Assembly (NCBI GenBank): GCA_947459295.1
Contig: CANHCY010000003.1
Location: 1 to 64,000, forward strand
Direction of reading: 5' to 3'
Length of the DNA: 64,000 nucleotides
DNA from: Chitinophagaceae bacterium
GTDB taxonomy: Bacteria > Bacteroidota > Bacteroidia > Chitinophagales > Chitinophagaceae
Below the pieces are notes generated by a model that saw only the letters and a list, made by a program, of their open reading frames with translations, had not been told where the DNA came from and ran no database searches. Shown here in pieces: positions 53,647 to 63,107 of the stretch. Position numbers and translations under genes: made by a program. Each line of letters opens with the position of its first letter. Position 1 is the first letter of the stretch.

Positions 53647-55989
53647 ATGAAAAGAATTGTATACTTATTCGCTGCTATTATTTTAGTAGGGTTTATGGCA
53701 CCTGAAAAAAAGGTTGTTTTTTTTATGATTGGTGATTCTACCATGGCAGATAAACCAATTGCCAATAATCCTGAAAGAGGTTGGGGGCAATTATTTCCTC
53801 AATATATTTCTACTGCTGTTGAAATAAAAAACCTTGCTGTTAACGGTAGGAGTACAAAAAGTTTTATCAAAGAAGGAAGATGGGATAGTGTAATGAAATA
53901 CATGAAAGAGGGCGACTATGTCTTCATTCAGTTTGGACATAACGATTCAAAAATCGATGATTCCATTAGATCGGCGCCTGCTAATACGCTTTACAAACAA
54001 AACTTAATTAGGTTTATTACAGATACTAGAAAAAAAGGAGGTAATCCAATTTTATTGACGCCTGTAATGCGCCGAAAATTTAATGCCTCTGGTGTTTTTG
54101 TTGACCAGCATGGCGATTACCCAGGCGTTGTTCGTTTATTGGCAGACTCTATGCGCGTTCCACTCATTGATCTTCACGCGTCTAGTAAAAAGTTAATTGA
54201 GAAAGAAGGTGTTGATGGATCAAAAAAAATGTTTTTATGGATTGATTCTAATCATTTCAAAGTGATGCCAATTGGTAAAAAAGATGACACGCATTTTTCT
54301 GAATACGGGGCAGCGCAAATAGCTTCACTTGTATGTGCCGAAATTTTAGAAAAACATTTTGCAATAGAAAAATTTTTATTACGCTCTGCGCACAAAGAAA
54401 AATATGCATTTGAGCTTCCGAAAATATACGAGCCTCATTTTAAAAAAGACACTTTTAATGTTGTTGATTTTGGTGCAGTAAAAGATGGTATTACACTGAA
54501 TACAGTAGCCATTAATAACGCTATTGTTGCAGCAAATAAAGCTGGTGGCGGTATTGTTTATATTCCTGCTGGTCTTTGGTTAACAGGCCCTATTGTGCTA
54601 CATAACAATGTAGAACTAAATACAGCCAGAGGTGCCCTTATTTTATTTACAAAGGACAGGTCACAGTATCCATTAAAAGTGGCTTCATTTGAAGGCGTTG
54701 AAGCAGCAAGATGTCAGTCGCCAATTTCAGCAACAGATGCTGTTAACATTGCCATTACAGGACAAGGTATTTTTAATGGTGGCGGTGAAGCCTGGCGTCC
54801 GTTAAAAAAAGGGAAGGTAACAGAATCAGAATGGAAACGATTGATCAATACGGGTGGCGTTTTAAGTGAAGACAAATCAAATTGGTATCCATCTGCTGGC
54901 GCCTTAAAAGGTTCGCTTACCAATAATATTGGGAAACTTGTCAATGGTGCAGTGCTTCAAGATTTTGAATCTATTCGTGATTTTTTAAGGCCTAATATGA
55001 TTCGTTTTACAAATTGTTCAAATGTGTTATTAGAAGGTATCACTTTTGAAAATTCTCCCGCGTGGACTATGCACTTACTTATGAGTAAGCATATCACCAT
55101 TAGAAAGGTAAATGTTAAAAATCCATGGTATGGACAAAATACAGACGCACTGGATTTAGAGTCCTGTTCTAACGCACTTATTGATGGTTGTAATTTTGAT
55201 ACCGGTGATGATGGCATCTGTATCAAATCTGGTAGAGATGAAGAAGGACGCAAAAGAGGCATGCCAACCAAAGATATTATTGCCATCAATACAACGGTGT
55301 ATCATGCCCACGGCGGATTTGTTATAGGAAGCGAAATGAGTGGAGGCGCCAATAATATTTTTGTTTCTAACTGTACATTTATTGGAACTGATATTGGCCT
55401 TCGTTTTAAAACAACTAGAGGCAGAGGTGGCGTTGTAGAAAATATTTATGCTTCCAACATTACGATGCGTGATATTGTTGGAGAAGCTGTTTTATTTGAC
55501 ATGTATTACGCTGCCAAAGATCCTATAGCGCTTGAGGGTGAAAAAAAGGACATGCCAGTCATTCAAACACTCCCGGTAACCGAGGCAACGCCAATTTTTA
55601 GAAACTTCTATTTTAACAATGTCTATTGCAATGGCGCCGAAAAAGCGGTCTTTGTTAGAGGGATTCCTGAAATGAATATTTCCAATTTAGTATTAAGCGA
55701 CATGGTATTTGCTACCCGCAAAGGAATTGAAATTACTGAGGGCTCAAATATTGAGTTTAACAATGTCAAACTTATTACGGAACAAGCTAGTCCACTGGTT
55801 TATATCCAAAATAGCAGTAAGCTTCGTTTTAACCATTTAGGGATTGAGCCAAAAGTCCCTTTGGTGTTTAGTGTTAATGGTGACCGTTCAAATACAATTC
55901 AAGTAAAATCAACGAACACAAGTACAGCTATTAAAAAAGATGAATTTTTATTTGGCGCAAAATCAAATAGCATCACGTATCAACAATAA
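53647..55989 (+). CDS. Fused CE12 acetylesterase and GH28 polygalacturonase
   Basis: A secreted 780-residue pectinase with two catalytic domains. Residues about 22-245 form an SGNH esterase of the rhamnogalacturonan acetylesterase group (CE12): GDSTMADK with Ser31, NGRSTKSF, GHND at 97-100 and DDTHFSEYG with Asp213/His216. Residues about 268-760 form a GH28 beta-helix with all four signatures: NTDALDLES (Asp500), DTGDDGICIKSG (Asp521/522), HAHGGFVIGSE and LRFKT (Arg586, Lys588). Deacetylating and cutting galacturonan in one chain fits acetylated pectin. First gene of a six-gene operon that runs to uxaC. Confidence 0.92.
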   Translation: MKRIVYLFAAIILVGFMAPEKKVVFFMIGDSTMADKPIANNPERGWGQLFPQYISTAVEIKNLAVNGRSTKSFIKEGRWDSVMKYMKEGDYVFIQFGHNDSKIDDSIRSAPANTLYKQNLIRFITDTRKKGGNPILLTPVMRRKFNASGVFVDQHGDYPGVVRLLADSMRVPLIDLHASSKKLIEKEGVDGSKKMFLWIDSNHFKVMPIGKKDDTHFSEYGAAQIASLVCAEILEKHFAIEKFLLRSAHKEKYAFELPKIYEPHFKKDTFNVVDFGAVKDGITLNTVAINNAIVAANKAGGGIVYIPAGLWLTGPIVLHNNVELNTARGALILFTKDRSQYPLKVASFEGVEAARCQSPISATDAVNIAITGQGIFNGGGEAWRPLKKGKVTESEWKRLINTGGVLSEDKSNWYPSAGALKGSLTNNIGKLVNGAVLQDFESIRDFLRPNMIRFTNCSNVLLEGITFENSPAWTMHLLMSKHITIRKVNVKNPWYGQNTDALDLESCSNALIDGCNFDTGDDGICIKSGRDEEGRKRGMPTKDIIAINTTVYHAHGGFVIGSEMSGGANNIFVSNCTFIGTDIGLRFKTTRGRGGVVENIYASNITMRDIVGEAVLFDMYYAAKDPIALEGEKKDMPVIQTLPVTEATPIFRNFYFNNVYCNGAEKAVFVRGIPEMNISNLVLSDMVFATRKGIEITEGSNIEFNNVKLITEQASPLVYIQNSSKLRFNHLGIEPKVPLVFSVNGDRSNTIQVKSTNTSTAIKKDEFLFGAKSNSITYQQ

Positions 55990-55994
55990 AAAGT

Positions 55995-57914
55995 ATGAAA
56001 AAAATAATTTTAGTCGTATTGGTGGTTTGTGTGAATATGCAGTTTGCATTTGCTCAAAAAAAATCCTTGGCGGCAGAAGTAGCAGCAACGGCAATGGCTA
56101 CTTTATGGAAAGATCCAATTGGCGCAGATACTGCAAAGCCAACCAAATGGACCTATGATCAGGGTGTGGTGCTACTTGGCATCGAGCGTTTATGGATACA
56201 AACTGCTAATCCTGAATATTTTTCATACATGCAAAAAAGTATGGACTATTTTGTTTCCGATAACGGTGACATTAAATTTTATAAAGCACAGGACTATAAT
56301 ATTGATAACATCTTATGTGGCAGAATTTTACTAACGCTATACAATGTAACGGGCCAGGCCAAATATTATAAAGCCGCATCTTTATTAAGAGAACAGTTAA
56401 AAGGCCAGCCCCGCACAAAGGAAGGCGGCTTTTGGCATAAAAAAATATATCCAAACCAAATGTGGCTGGATGGTCTTTATATGGGTCAGCCATTTTATAC
56501 GGCTTATGCAAAACAGTTTCATGAGCCGGAAGCATTTGATGATATTGCCAATCAATTTATTTGGATGGAGCAACACGCAAGAGATGCTAAAACAGGGTTG
56601 TTATACCATGGGTGGGATGAAAGTAAGGAACAAAAATGGGCCAATCCTGTAACAGGTTGCTCTCCTCATTTTTGGGGCAGGGCCATGGGTTGGTACCAAA
56701 TGGCACTTGTAGATGTGTTGGAAAACTTTCCTGAGTCGCATCCAAAAAGGGAAACACTTGTAGCCATTTTAAAACGCCTTGTTGAAGCTATTAAAAAAGT
56801 ACAGGATCCAGCAACCGGCTTATGGTTTGATATTTTAAACCTTCCAAAAGAAAAAGATAATTATTTTGAAGCATCTGCAAGCGCCATGTTTGTATGTGCC
56901 ACTGCTAAAGCGGTGCGTTTAGGAATATTACCGACAAGTTATTTAGCGGTTGCTACAAAAGGATATGATGGTATTGTAAAAAAGTTTATTAAAAAAGATG
57001 AAAAGGGATACACCAACCTAGAAGGAACCGTAAGTGTGAGTGGACTTGGTGGTAAGCCCTACCGTGATGGGAGCTATGCGTATTACATGTCTGAAAAAGT
57101 GGTGGTAAATGATCCAAAAGGTGTTGGTGCATTTATACAAGCTGCGAATGAAATGGAGTGGCATTCAACACCAAAACTTGGGAAGAAGCAAGTTTTTTTA
57201 TTAGACGACTATTACAATGCCGAAAAGAAAAAAGACATCAAAGGTGTTGAATACGCCTACCATTACAAATGGCCTGAAATGTATAACAATGGTTTTTCAT
57301 TTTTAGGAAATGTAATAACTGCTAATGGATTACAAACTAAAACATTATCTGAAGCGCCAAAAGCAAGTAATTTAAAAAATGCATCTATATATATGATTGT
57401 AGATGCAGATAATATAGGTGACAACCCTACTCCAAATTACATGAGTGATAAAGACGCGCTGGAGATTTATAATTGGGTAAAAGCAGGAGGGGTACTCGTT
57501 TTATTTCACAATGACAAACCCAACGCTGATTTTACTGCTATCAATAAACTGTCTGATTTATTTGGCATTCATTTTAATGAGGATACGCATAATAGAGTGG
57601 TGGGAAATGATTATTTGGGCGGTAAAATTGAAGTACCTGCTGGAAATAAAATCCTTAAAAATGTGCAAACTATTTATCAAAAAGAAGTTTGTTCTATTAC
57701 AGTAAAGGCCCCCGCTCAATCAATGCTAGCAAAAGGAGAGTTGGTTGTTTTTGCAACGGCTAAAATAGGAAAGGGTACCGTATTTGCCACCGGTGATCCT
57801 TGGCTTTACAACGAATACACCGATGGGCGGAAGCTTCCGGTGATGTATCAAAATGCGCAGGCAGCAAAAGATTTAGTGCAGTGGCTGATTCAACAAATTC
57901 CAGTTAAAAAATAA
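55995..57914 (+). CDS. GH105 unsaturated rhamnogalacturonyl hydrolase with DUF4350 domain
   Basis: A secreted 639-residue protein (signal FAFAQ). Residues about 25-375 are GH105, which removes 4,5-unsaturated galacturonate from lyase products: WTYDQGVVLLGIERLW, YPNQMWLDGLYMGQPFY (Asp159 at the catalytic position), HFWGRAMGWYQMALVDVL and the late SGLGGKPYRDGSYAYYMSE. The C-terminal 250 residues match DUF4350 (glutamine-amidotransferase-like fold: VFLLDDYYNAE, GGVLVLFHNDKPN, GTVFATGDPWLYNEY), of unknown function in these enzymes. It starts 5 bases after the GH28 gene. Confidence 0.9.
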   Translation: MKKIILVVLVVCVNMQFAFAQKKSLAAEVAATAMATLWKDPIGADTAKPTKWTYDQGVVLLGIERLWIQTANPEYFSYMQKSMDYFVSDNGDIKFYKAQDYNIDNILCGRILLTLYNVTGQAKYYKAASLLREQLKGQPRTKEGGFWHKKIYPNQMWLDGLYMGQPFYTAYAKQFHEPEAFDDIANQFIWMEQHARDAKTGLLYHGWDESKEQKWANPVTGCSPHFWGRAMGWYQMALVDVLENFPESHPKRETLVAILKRLVEAIKKVQDPATGLWFDILNLPKEKDNYFEASASAMFVCATAKAVRLGILPTSYLAVATKGYDGIVKKFIKKDEKGYTNLEGTVSVSGLGGKPYRDGSYAYYMSEKVVVNDPKGVGAFIQAANEMEWHSTPKLGKKQVFLLDDYYNAEKKKDIKGVEYAYHYKWPEMYNNGFSFLGNVITANGLQTKTLSEAPKASNLKNASIYMIVDADNIGDNPTPNYMSDKDALEIYNWVKAGGVLVLFHNDKPNADFTAINKLSDLFGIHFNEDTHNRVVGNDYLGGKIEVPAGNKILKNVQTIYQKEVCSITVKAPAQSMLAKGELVVFATAKIGKGTVFATGDPWLYNEYTDGRKLPVMYQNAQAAKDLVQWLIQQIPVKK

Positions 57915-57918
57915 TGTA

Positions 57919-59982
57919 TTGAAAAAAACAAGCTTTTATTTTTTCGCTTTTTCGATGACCATCATTGGATTTTTCAGTGACTTAAAACTTTATGCGCAAG
58001 CGTCAAGTAAGACAATGATAGTGGTGGATCAGCGCGGAGGGGCCGATTTTATTTCTATACAGGATGCAATTAATAGTTTAGCTGACACAGCTTCTGCGCC
58101 CCGAATCATATATATAAAAGCAGGCGTCTATAATGAAAAGATTTTTGTAGAAAAGGATTTTGTAAGCTTAATTGGAGAAGATAAAAACACAACCATACTT
58201 ACCATTTCATTAGCAAGAGATATTTGGCGCTGCGAAAATGATGATGATTGGGGTGTGGCCACCATCAATTTAAAATCAAATGATATTGTACTCGAAAATC
58301 TAACGATTACTAATACCTATGGTTTCGAAAATCAAAACAATACAGCTCCTGCTCTTATTCATTGCCCAAAAGATTCATTGCATCCTAGCAAGGAAGTGAG
58401 AAATAGTGGCCATCAAATGGCGCTTAGAAGCTTTGCCACCACAAGACTAGTTGCTAAAAATTGCATTTTTAGGGCCTATGGAGGTGATACGGTAAGCCCT
58501 TGGAATGCAGAAGCAGGTTTCTTTTATTTTAAGGACTGCATCATGGAAGGTGGCGTAGACTTTTATTGCCCTAGGGGTTGGGCATGGGCGCAAAACTGCA
58601 GTTTTATTGCGCATGGAAATACCGCCGCAATATGGCATGATGGATCTAAAAATGAAGATGCTAAAACGGTACTGGTTAACTGTTCATTTACGGGTGATCC
58701 AGGGTTTAAACTTGGGCGTTATCATAGAGACGCGCAGTTTTATATTATTAATGGGTGGTTCGCCAAAGAGATGGCCGACACACCTATTTATTTAAATTCA
58801 TCTAATCCTCAAAACCAAATTAATTGGGGTCAGCGCGTTTATTTTTATAATGCAGTTAAAGAAGGCGCCCCATTTGCTTGGTTAAATAATAACCTAGAAA
58901 CCGCAAAGGGTAATGTCAAGCCAGAAACCATAACACTTAACTGGTTATTTGGTGGTAAGTGGATGCCTGATACAACTACATTTAAATCACAAAATATACA
59001 ACAAGCATTTGAGGTTGATGCTGTAGCTGAAAATATGCTTGTGTATCAGCGAGCCATAGGCGGTTGGCCAAAAGCGATTAATGACATTAAAGTTGATTAT
59101 AAAAAATCACTTACGCCGGCGGAACGTAAATCCATCATTTCGGATTCACTAAAAAATGATCCAACTATTGATAATGGTGCAACAACAAAAGAGATTCGAT
59201 ACCTTGTACAGGCATATAAAAAAACAAAAAATATACAGTATTTAAACGCTGCCGAAAAAGGAATTACTTATTTATTAAAAGCGCAACATGTAACAGGCGG
59301 TTGGCCACAATATTATCCAGATGTATCATCTTATAGAAGCCAAATCACCTTTAATGATGATGCCATAGTGAATGTGTTAAATATTATGCAAGATATTGTA
59401 GAAGGTGCAAAAAATTTTGAGGTTGTTAATCAGGCATTTATACCAAAAGCAAAACTTGCAGTTGAGCTTGGAGTTGGATGTATTATACGAACACAAATAA
59501 AAGCAAATGGCGTTTTAACAGGCTGGTGCGCGCAATACAACCGTAATACCTTGCAGCCGGAAATGGCAAGAAAGTTTGAGCTCGTATCTATTAGTGGGCA
59601 AGAGTCGGTAGGGATTCTTAAATTTTTAATGCGTCAAAAAAATCCATCCCCAGATATTATTGCTGCTATTAAAGCCGGCATCGAATGGTTTGAATCGGTA
59701 AAAATTAAAGGGTACAAGTATGTTGATGTGGATGCGCCCAATGAGCCAAAAGGAAAAGATAGAATCATTATACCAGATGTTAATAGCACTATTTGGGCAA
59801 GGTTTTATGAAATAGGAACCAACCGTCCTTTTTTTAGTGGGCGTGATAGCAAGAAAACATATGATTTACGTCAAATTGAAGTTGAACGCAGAACAGGATA
59901 TGGTTGGTATGGAACCTGGCCTGCTACATTACTGCTCGTTGATTATCCAAAATGGCAAGAAAAAATAAATAAGATTAATTGA
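57919..59982 (+). CDS. Fused CE8 pectin methylesterase and PL10 pectate lyase
   Basis: A secreted 687-residue protein with a TTG start at 57919. Residues about 30-350 are a CE8 beta-helix: YIKAGVYNEKI, HQMALR (Gln166), Asp190 in YGGDTV, Asp214 in GGVDFYCPRG and Arg267 in KLGRYHR. The usual Gln-Asp pair reads Gly-Asp at 189-190, and CPRG replaces the common FG, so it is an atypical CE8 branch. Residues about 360-687 are PL10: QRAIGGWPKA, DNGATTKEIRYL, TGGWPQYYPDVSSYRSQITF, GWCAQYN and ELVSISGQES. Demethylation followed by cleavage in one chain is well suited to methylated homogalacturonan. Confidence 0.9.
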   Translation: MKKTSFYFFAFSMTIIGFFSDLKLYAQASSKTMIVVDQRGGADFISIQDAINSLADTASAPRIIYIKAGVYNEKIFVEKDFVSLIGEDKNTTILTISLARDIWRCENDDDWGVATINLKSNDIVLENLTITNTYGFENQNNTAPALIHCPKDSLHPSKEVRNSGHQMALRSFATTRLVAKNCIFRAYGGDTVSPWNAEAGFFYFKDCIMEGGVDFYCPRGWAWAQNCSFIAHGNTAAIWHDGSKNEDAKTVLVNCSFTGDPGFKLGRYHRDAQFYIINGWFAKEMADTPIYLNSSNPQNQINWGQRVYFYNAVKEGAPFAWLNNNLETAKGNVKPETITLNWLFGGKWMPDTTTFKSQNIQQAFEVDAVAENMLVYQRAIGGWPKAINDIKVDYKKSLTPAERKSIISDSLKNDPTIDNGATTKEIRYLVQAYKKTKNIQYLNAAEKGITYLLKAQHVTGGWPQYYPDVSSYRSQITFNDDAIVNVLNIMQDIVEGAKNFEVVNQAFIPKAKLAVELGVGCIIRTQIKANGVLTGWCAQYNRNTLQPEMARKFELVSISGQESVGILKFLMRQKNPSPDIIAAIKAGIEWFESVKIKGYKYVDVDAPNEPKGKDRIIIPDVNSTIWARFYEIGTNRPFFSGRDSKKTYDLRQIEVERRTGYGWYGTWPATLLLVDYPKWQEKINKIN

Positions 59983-59988
59983 TAAATA

Positions 59989-61434
59989 ATGTTGAATAAA
60001 AAAACATACGCGACCATAACTACTGAAAATGTGGATGCATTATTTGCGCTACCAGAAAAAGTATTGCAGTTTGGAACAGGCGTTTTGCTTCGTGGCTTAC
60101 CTGATTACTTTATTGATAAGGCCAATAAACAAGGTTTGTTTAACGGAAGAGTTGTAGTGGTAAAGTCTACAGATCAAGGAGGCACGGATGCTTATGGCGT
60201 ACAAGACGGGTTGTATACCATACTTGAAAAAGGCATTGAAAACGGATCACCTATAGAGCGTACTACTATTAATGCATCTATTAGTAGGGTGGTGTCGGCA
60301 AAATCACAGTGGGATGAAGTTTTAAAATGTGCCGCTAGTAAGGATATGCAAGTGATTATTTCAAACACTACCGAAGTGGGTATTAAACTTGTTCCATCCG
60401 ATGCTACTGCTTCTTTTCCAGAGTCGTTTCCGGGTAAACTATTACATTTTTTGATGGAACGTTACCGTGTATTTGGTGGTTCGGAAGATGCTGGCATGGT
60501 TATCATTCCAACCGAGCTTATTAGCGATAATGGGATTAAACTAAAAGAAATTGTATTAGAACTAGCAGGGTTAAAAGGGCTTGATGCTTCATTTATTAAT
60601 TGGATAAATAATGCCAATGATTTTTGTAGTTCATTGGTTGATTGTATCGTGCCTGGTAAATTACCAGAAGCAGAAAAGAGTGCTTTTGAATCAAAAGCTG
60701 GATACACCGATAGTCTTGCCATTATGTCTGAACCTTACAGGCTCTGGGCAATCGAAACGGCAAGTGAAAAAACAGCAGCCATACTATCTTTTGCTGGTGC
60801 TGATGCCCGAGTTATTTTAGCCCCTAGCATTAATAAGTACAAAGAAATTAAATTGAGACTTTTAAATGCCACGCACTCGCTTTGTTGCGGGGTGGCGCAT
60901 TTAAGTGGTTTTGTAACCGTGCGAGACGCTTTAAAAGAAAGTACATTTAGGTCTTTTATTTCGGCAATGTTGCTAGAAGAAATTGTGCCACTTGTTGCTG
61001 ATGGGGATATTTCATTAGAGGAAGCGAACGCTTTTGCACTACAAGTTATTGACCGTTTTACCAATCAGAGCATTGAACACTTATGGCTAAACATTTCTGT
61101 GCAATACACGTCTAAAATGCAAATGCGCGTAGTGCCTTTAGTAGAAAAATATATAGGACAAAATGGAAGTGCGCCTAAACTGATGTCTTTTGGGTTTGCT
61201 GCGTTTTTAGTATTTATGAAATCTAAAGAAGAGGCTCCTCAAAAGTATATGGGTACTTTTGCAGGCATCAATTATGAAATTAAAGACGACAAGGCAGCAG
61301 AAATGTCGAGTGCTTGGGCTTCTAAAAATACATTTGTAGCATCGAAGGTTTTTAATGAAAAGGTTTTTGATTTTGTGGATGCTATTGAAGCTAGTTCTGT
61401 AAAAGAAGTTTTGGCATTGGTAGTGAAAAAATAA
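59989..61434 (+). CDS. uxaB: Tagaturonate reductase (altronate oxidoreductase)
   Basis: Reduces D-tagaturonate to D-altronate with NADH in galacturonate degradation. The 481-residue protein has the long-chain mannitol-dehydrogenase fold: VLQFGTGVLLRGLPDYFID at the N-terminus, SNTTEVGI, IIPTELISDNG, and KLRLLNATHSLCCGVAHLSG, in which the active-site Lys/Asn/His cluster lies. The gene is 6 bases after CE8-PL10 and 4 bases before uxaA. Confidence 0.93.
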   Translation: MLNKKTYATITTENVDALFALPEKVLQFGTGVLLRGLPDYFIDKANKQGLFNGRVVVVKSTDQGGTDAYGVQDGLYTILEKGIENGSPIERTTINASISRVVSAKSQWDEVLKCAASKDMQVIISNTTEVGIKLVPSDATASFPESFPGKLLHFLMERYRVFGGSEDAGMVIIPTELISDNGIKLKEIVLELAGLKGLDASFINWINNANDFCSSLVDCIVPGKLPEAEKSAFESKAGYTDSLAIMSEPYRLWAIETASEKTAAILSFAGADARVILAPSINKYKEIKLRLLNATHSLCCGVAHLSGFVTVRDALKESTFRSFISAMLLEEIVPLVADGDISLEEANAFALQVIDRFTNQSIEHLWLNISVQYTSKMQMRVVPLVEKYIGQNGSAPKLMSFGFAAFLVFMKSKEEAPQKYMGTFAGINYEIKDDKAAEMSSAWASKNTFVASKVFNEKVFDFVDAIEASSVKEVLALVVKK

Positions 61435-61438
61435 AGCA

Positions 61439-63091
61439 ATGATGAAAGAGAATTATAAAGTAATTAAAGTGCACCCTAGTGACAATGTGATTGTTGCGCT
61501 TGAAGATATTCCTGCTGGTGCTACTGTGGTGTATGAAAATGCGACCTACAAAATAGTGGAGGATGTTGCAGCTAAGCATAAGTTTTATCAGTCAAACATG
61601 GAAGCGGGTAGTTTGGTAACCATGTATGGCGTTTTGGTGGGAAAAGTACAAGTGCCGGTTAGTATGGGTATGCGTATGACCACCACTAATTTGCATCACG
61701 CCGCAGAACCTTATGCATTTAGACCTTATAATTATAGCTGGACACCCCCAAATGTAGACGCCTATAAAAACAAAACATTTTTAGGATACCACCGCCCCGA
61801 TGGCAGGGTGGGCACTGCCAATTATTGGTTGTTTATACCAACTGTATTTTGTGAAAATAGAAATTTAGATGTGATTCGTGAAGCGCTGCATAACGAGCTT
61901 GGCTACGCGGTAACACATAAGTACAAATCTTTTACAAAGCAGTTGTTACATGCGTATGAAGCGGGTAGTTCGATCCATGATTTTTCTCCAGCTTCATTAA
62001 TGGCGGAGCCTAAAGAGAATCGTAAGTTTAAAAATATTGATGGCATTAAATTTTTAAATCATCAGGGTGGTTGTGGTGGAACCAGAGGAGACGCTGCTAT
62101 ATTAAGCAAGCTCCTTGCTGCCTACGCCGATCATCCAAATGTGGCAGGTATTACCGTTTTAAGTTTGGGTTGTCAAAATTTGCAGTTACAAGATTTAGAA
62201 AATGATATCAAGCTGCGCAATCCAACATTTGATAAGCCACTTTATATTTTTGAGCAACAACAATCTGTTAGTGAAGAAGATTTGATTTGCGAAGCCATCA
62301 AAAAAACATTTGAAGGACTTGTTGAGGCCAATAAAATGGAAAGACAACCTGCTGGTCTTGATAAATTAACAGTAGGCGTTAAGTGTGGCGGTAGTGATGG
62401 ATTTAGTGGTATTTCTGCAAATCCAGCCGTTGGCTATTGTAGTGATTTACTCGTTGCATTGGGCGCCAAAGTATTACTTGCTGAGTTTCCGGAACTCTGT
62501 GGGGTAGAACAAGAATTAATTGACCGTACCGTTAATCCGGATGCGGCACATAAGTTCATTGATCTTATGGGTGCATATAGTGCTGCTGCAATAGCGGCTA
62601 GTTCTGGTTTTCATATGAATCCATCTCCAGGAAATATTAAAGATGGATTAATTACCGATGCGATTAAGTCTGCGGGGGCGGCAAAAAAAGGAGGATCATC
62701 TCCAGTAGTAGACGTGTTAGATTATACAGAGCCTGCTACCAAGCCTGGTTTAAATTTAGTGTGTACACCGGGTAATGATGTAGAAGCTACAACAGGTAAA
62801 GCGGCAAGTGGCGCAACGCTAATTTTGTTTACCACAGGGCTTGGTACGCCAACCGGTAATCCAGTATGTCCTACAATTAAAGTGTCTACTAATGCTGCTT
62901 TAACGAAAAGAATGAATGACATCATTGATATTGATACGAGTCCAATTATTGCTGGTGAAAAAACGATTGCAGAAATGGGCGAATTAATATTGGACTATTG
63001 TATTAAAGCTGCTAGTGGTGAAATTACCCCTAAAGCAGTATTGTTAAATCAAGACGATTTTATTCCATGGAAACGTGGAGTGAGTTTATAA
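61439..63091 (+). CDS. uxaA: Altronate dehydratase
   Basis: Dehydrates D-altronate to 2-keto-3-deoxygluconate, the common intermediate of both uronate routes in the window. The 550-residue protein joins the small N-terminal SAF domain (about 1-90: KVIKVHPSDNVIVALEDIPAG) to the large C-terminal domain (GYHRPDGRVGTANYWLFIPT; HQGGCGGTRGDA; GCQNLQLQDLE; KCGGSDGFSGISANPA; FTTGLGTPTGNPVCPTIKV). It lies between uxaB and uxaC. Two adjacent ATG codons (61439, 61442) are both possible starts. Confidence 0.94.
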   Translation: MMKENYKVIKVHPSDNVIVALEDIPAGATVVYENATYKIVEDVAAKHKFYQSNMEAGSLVTMYGVLVGKVQVPVSMGMRMTTTNLHHAAEPYAFRPYNYSWTPPNVDAYKNKTFLGYHRPDGRVGTANYWLFIPTVFCENRNLDVIREALHNELGYAVTHKYKSFTKQLLHAYEAGSSIHDFSPASLMAEPKENRKFKNIDGIKFLNHQGGCGGTRGDAAILSKLLAAYADHPNVAGITVLSLGCQNLQLQDLENDIKLRNPTFDKPLYIFEQQQSVSEEDLICEAIKKTFEGLVEANKMERQPAGLDKLTVGVKCGGSDGFSGISANPAVGYCSDLLVALGAKVLLAEFPELCGVEQELIDRTVNPDAAHKFIDLMGAYSAAAIAASSGFHMNPSPGNIKDGLITDAIKSAGAAKKGGSSPVVDVLDYTEPATKPGLNLVCTPGNDVEATTGKAASGATLILFTTGLGTPTGNPVCPTIKVSTNAALTKRMNDIIDIDTSPIIAGEKTIAEMGELILDYCIKAASGEITPKAVLLNQDDFIPWKRGVSL

Positions 63092-63107
63092 ATAAAAATT
63101 TGAAGAG

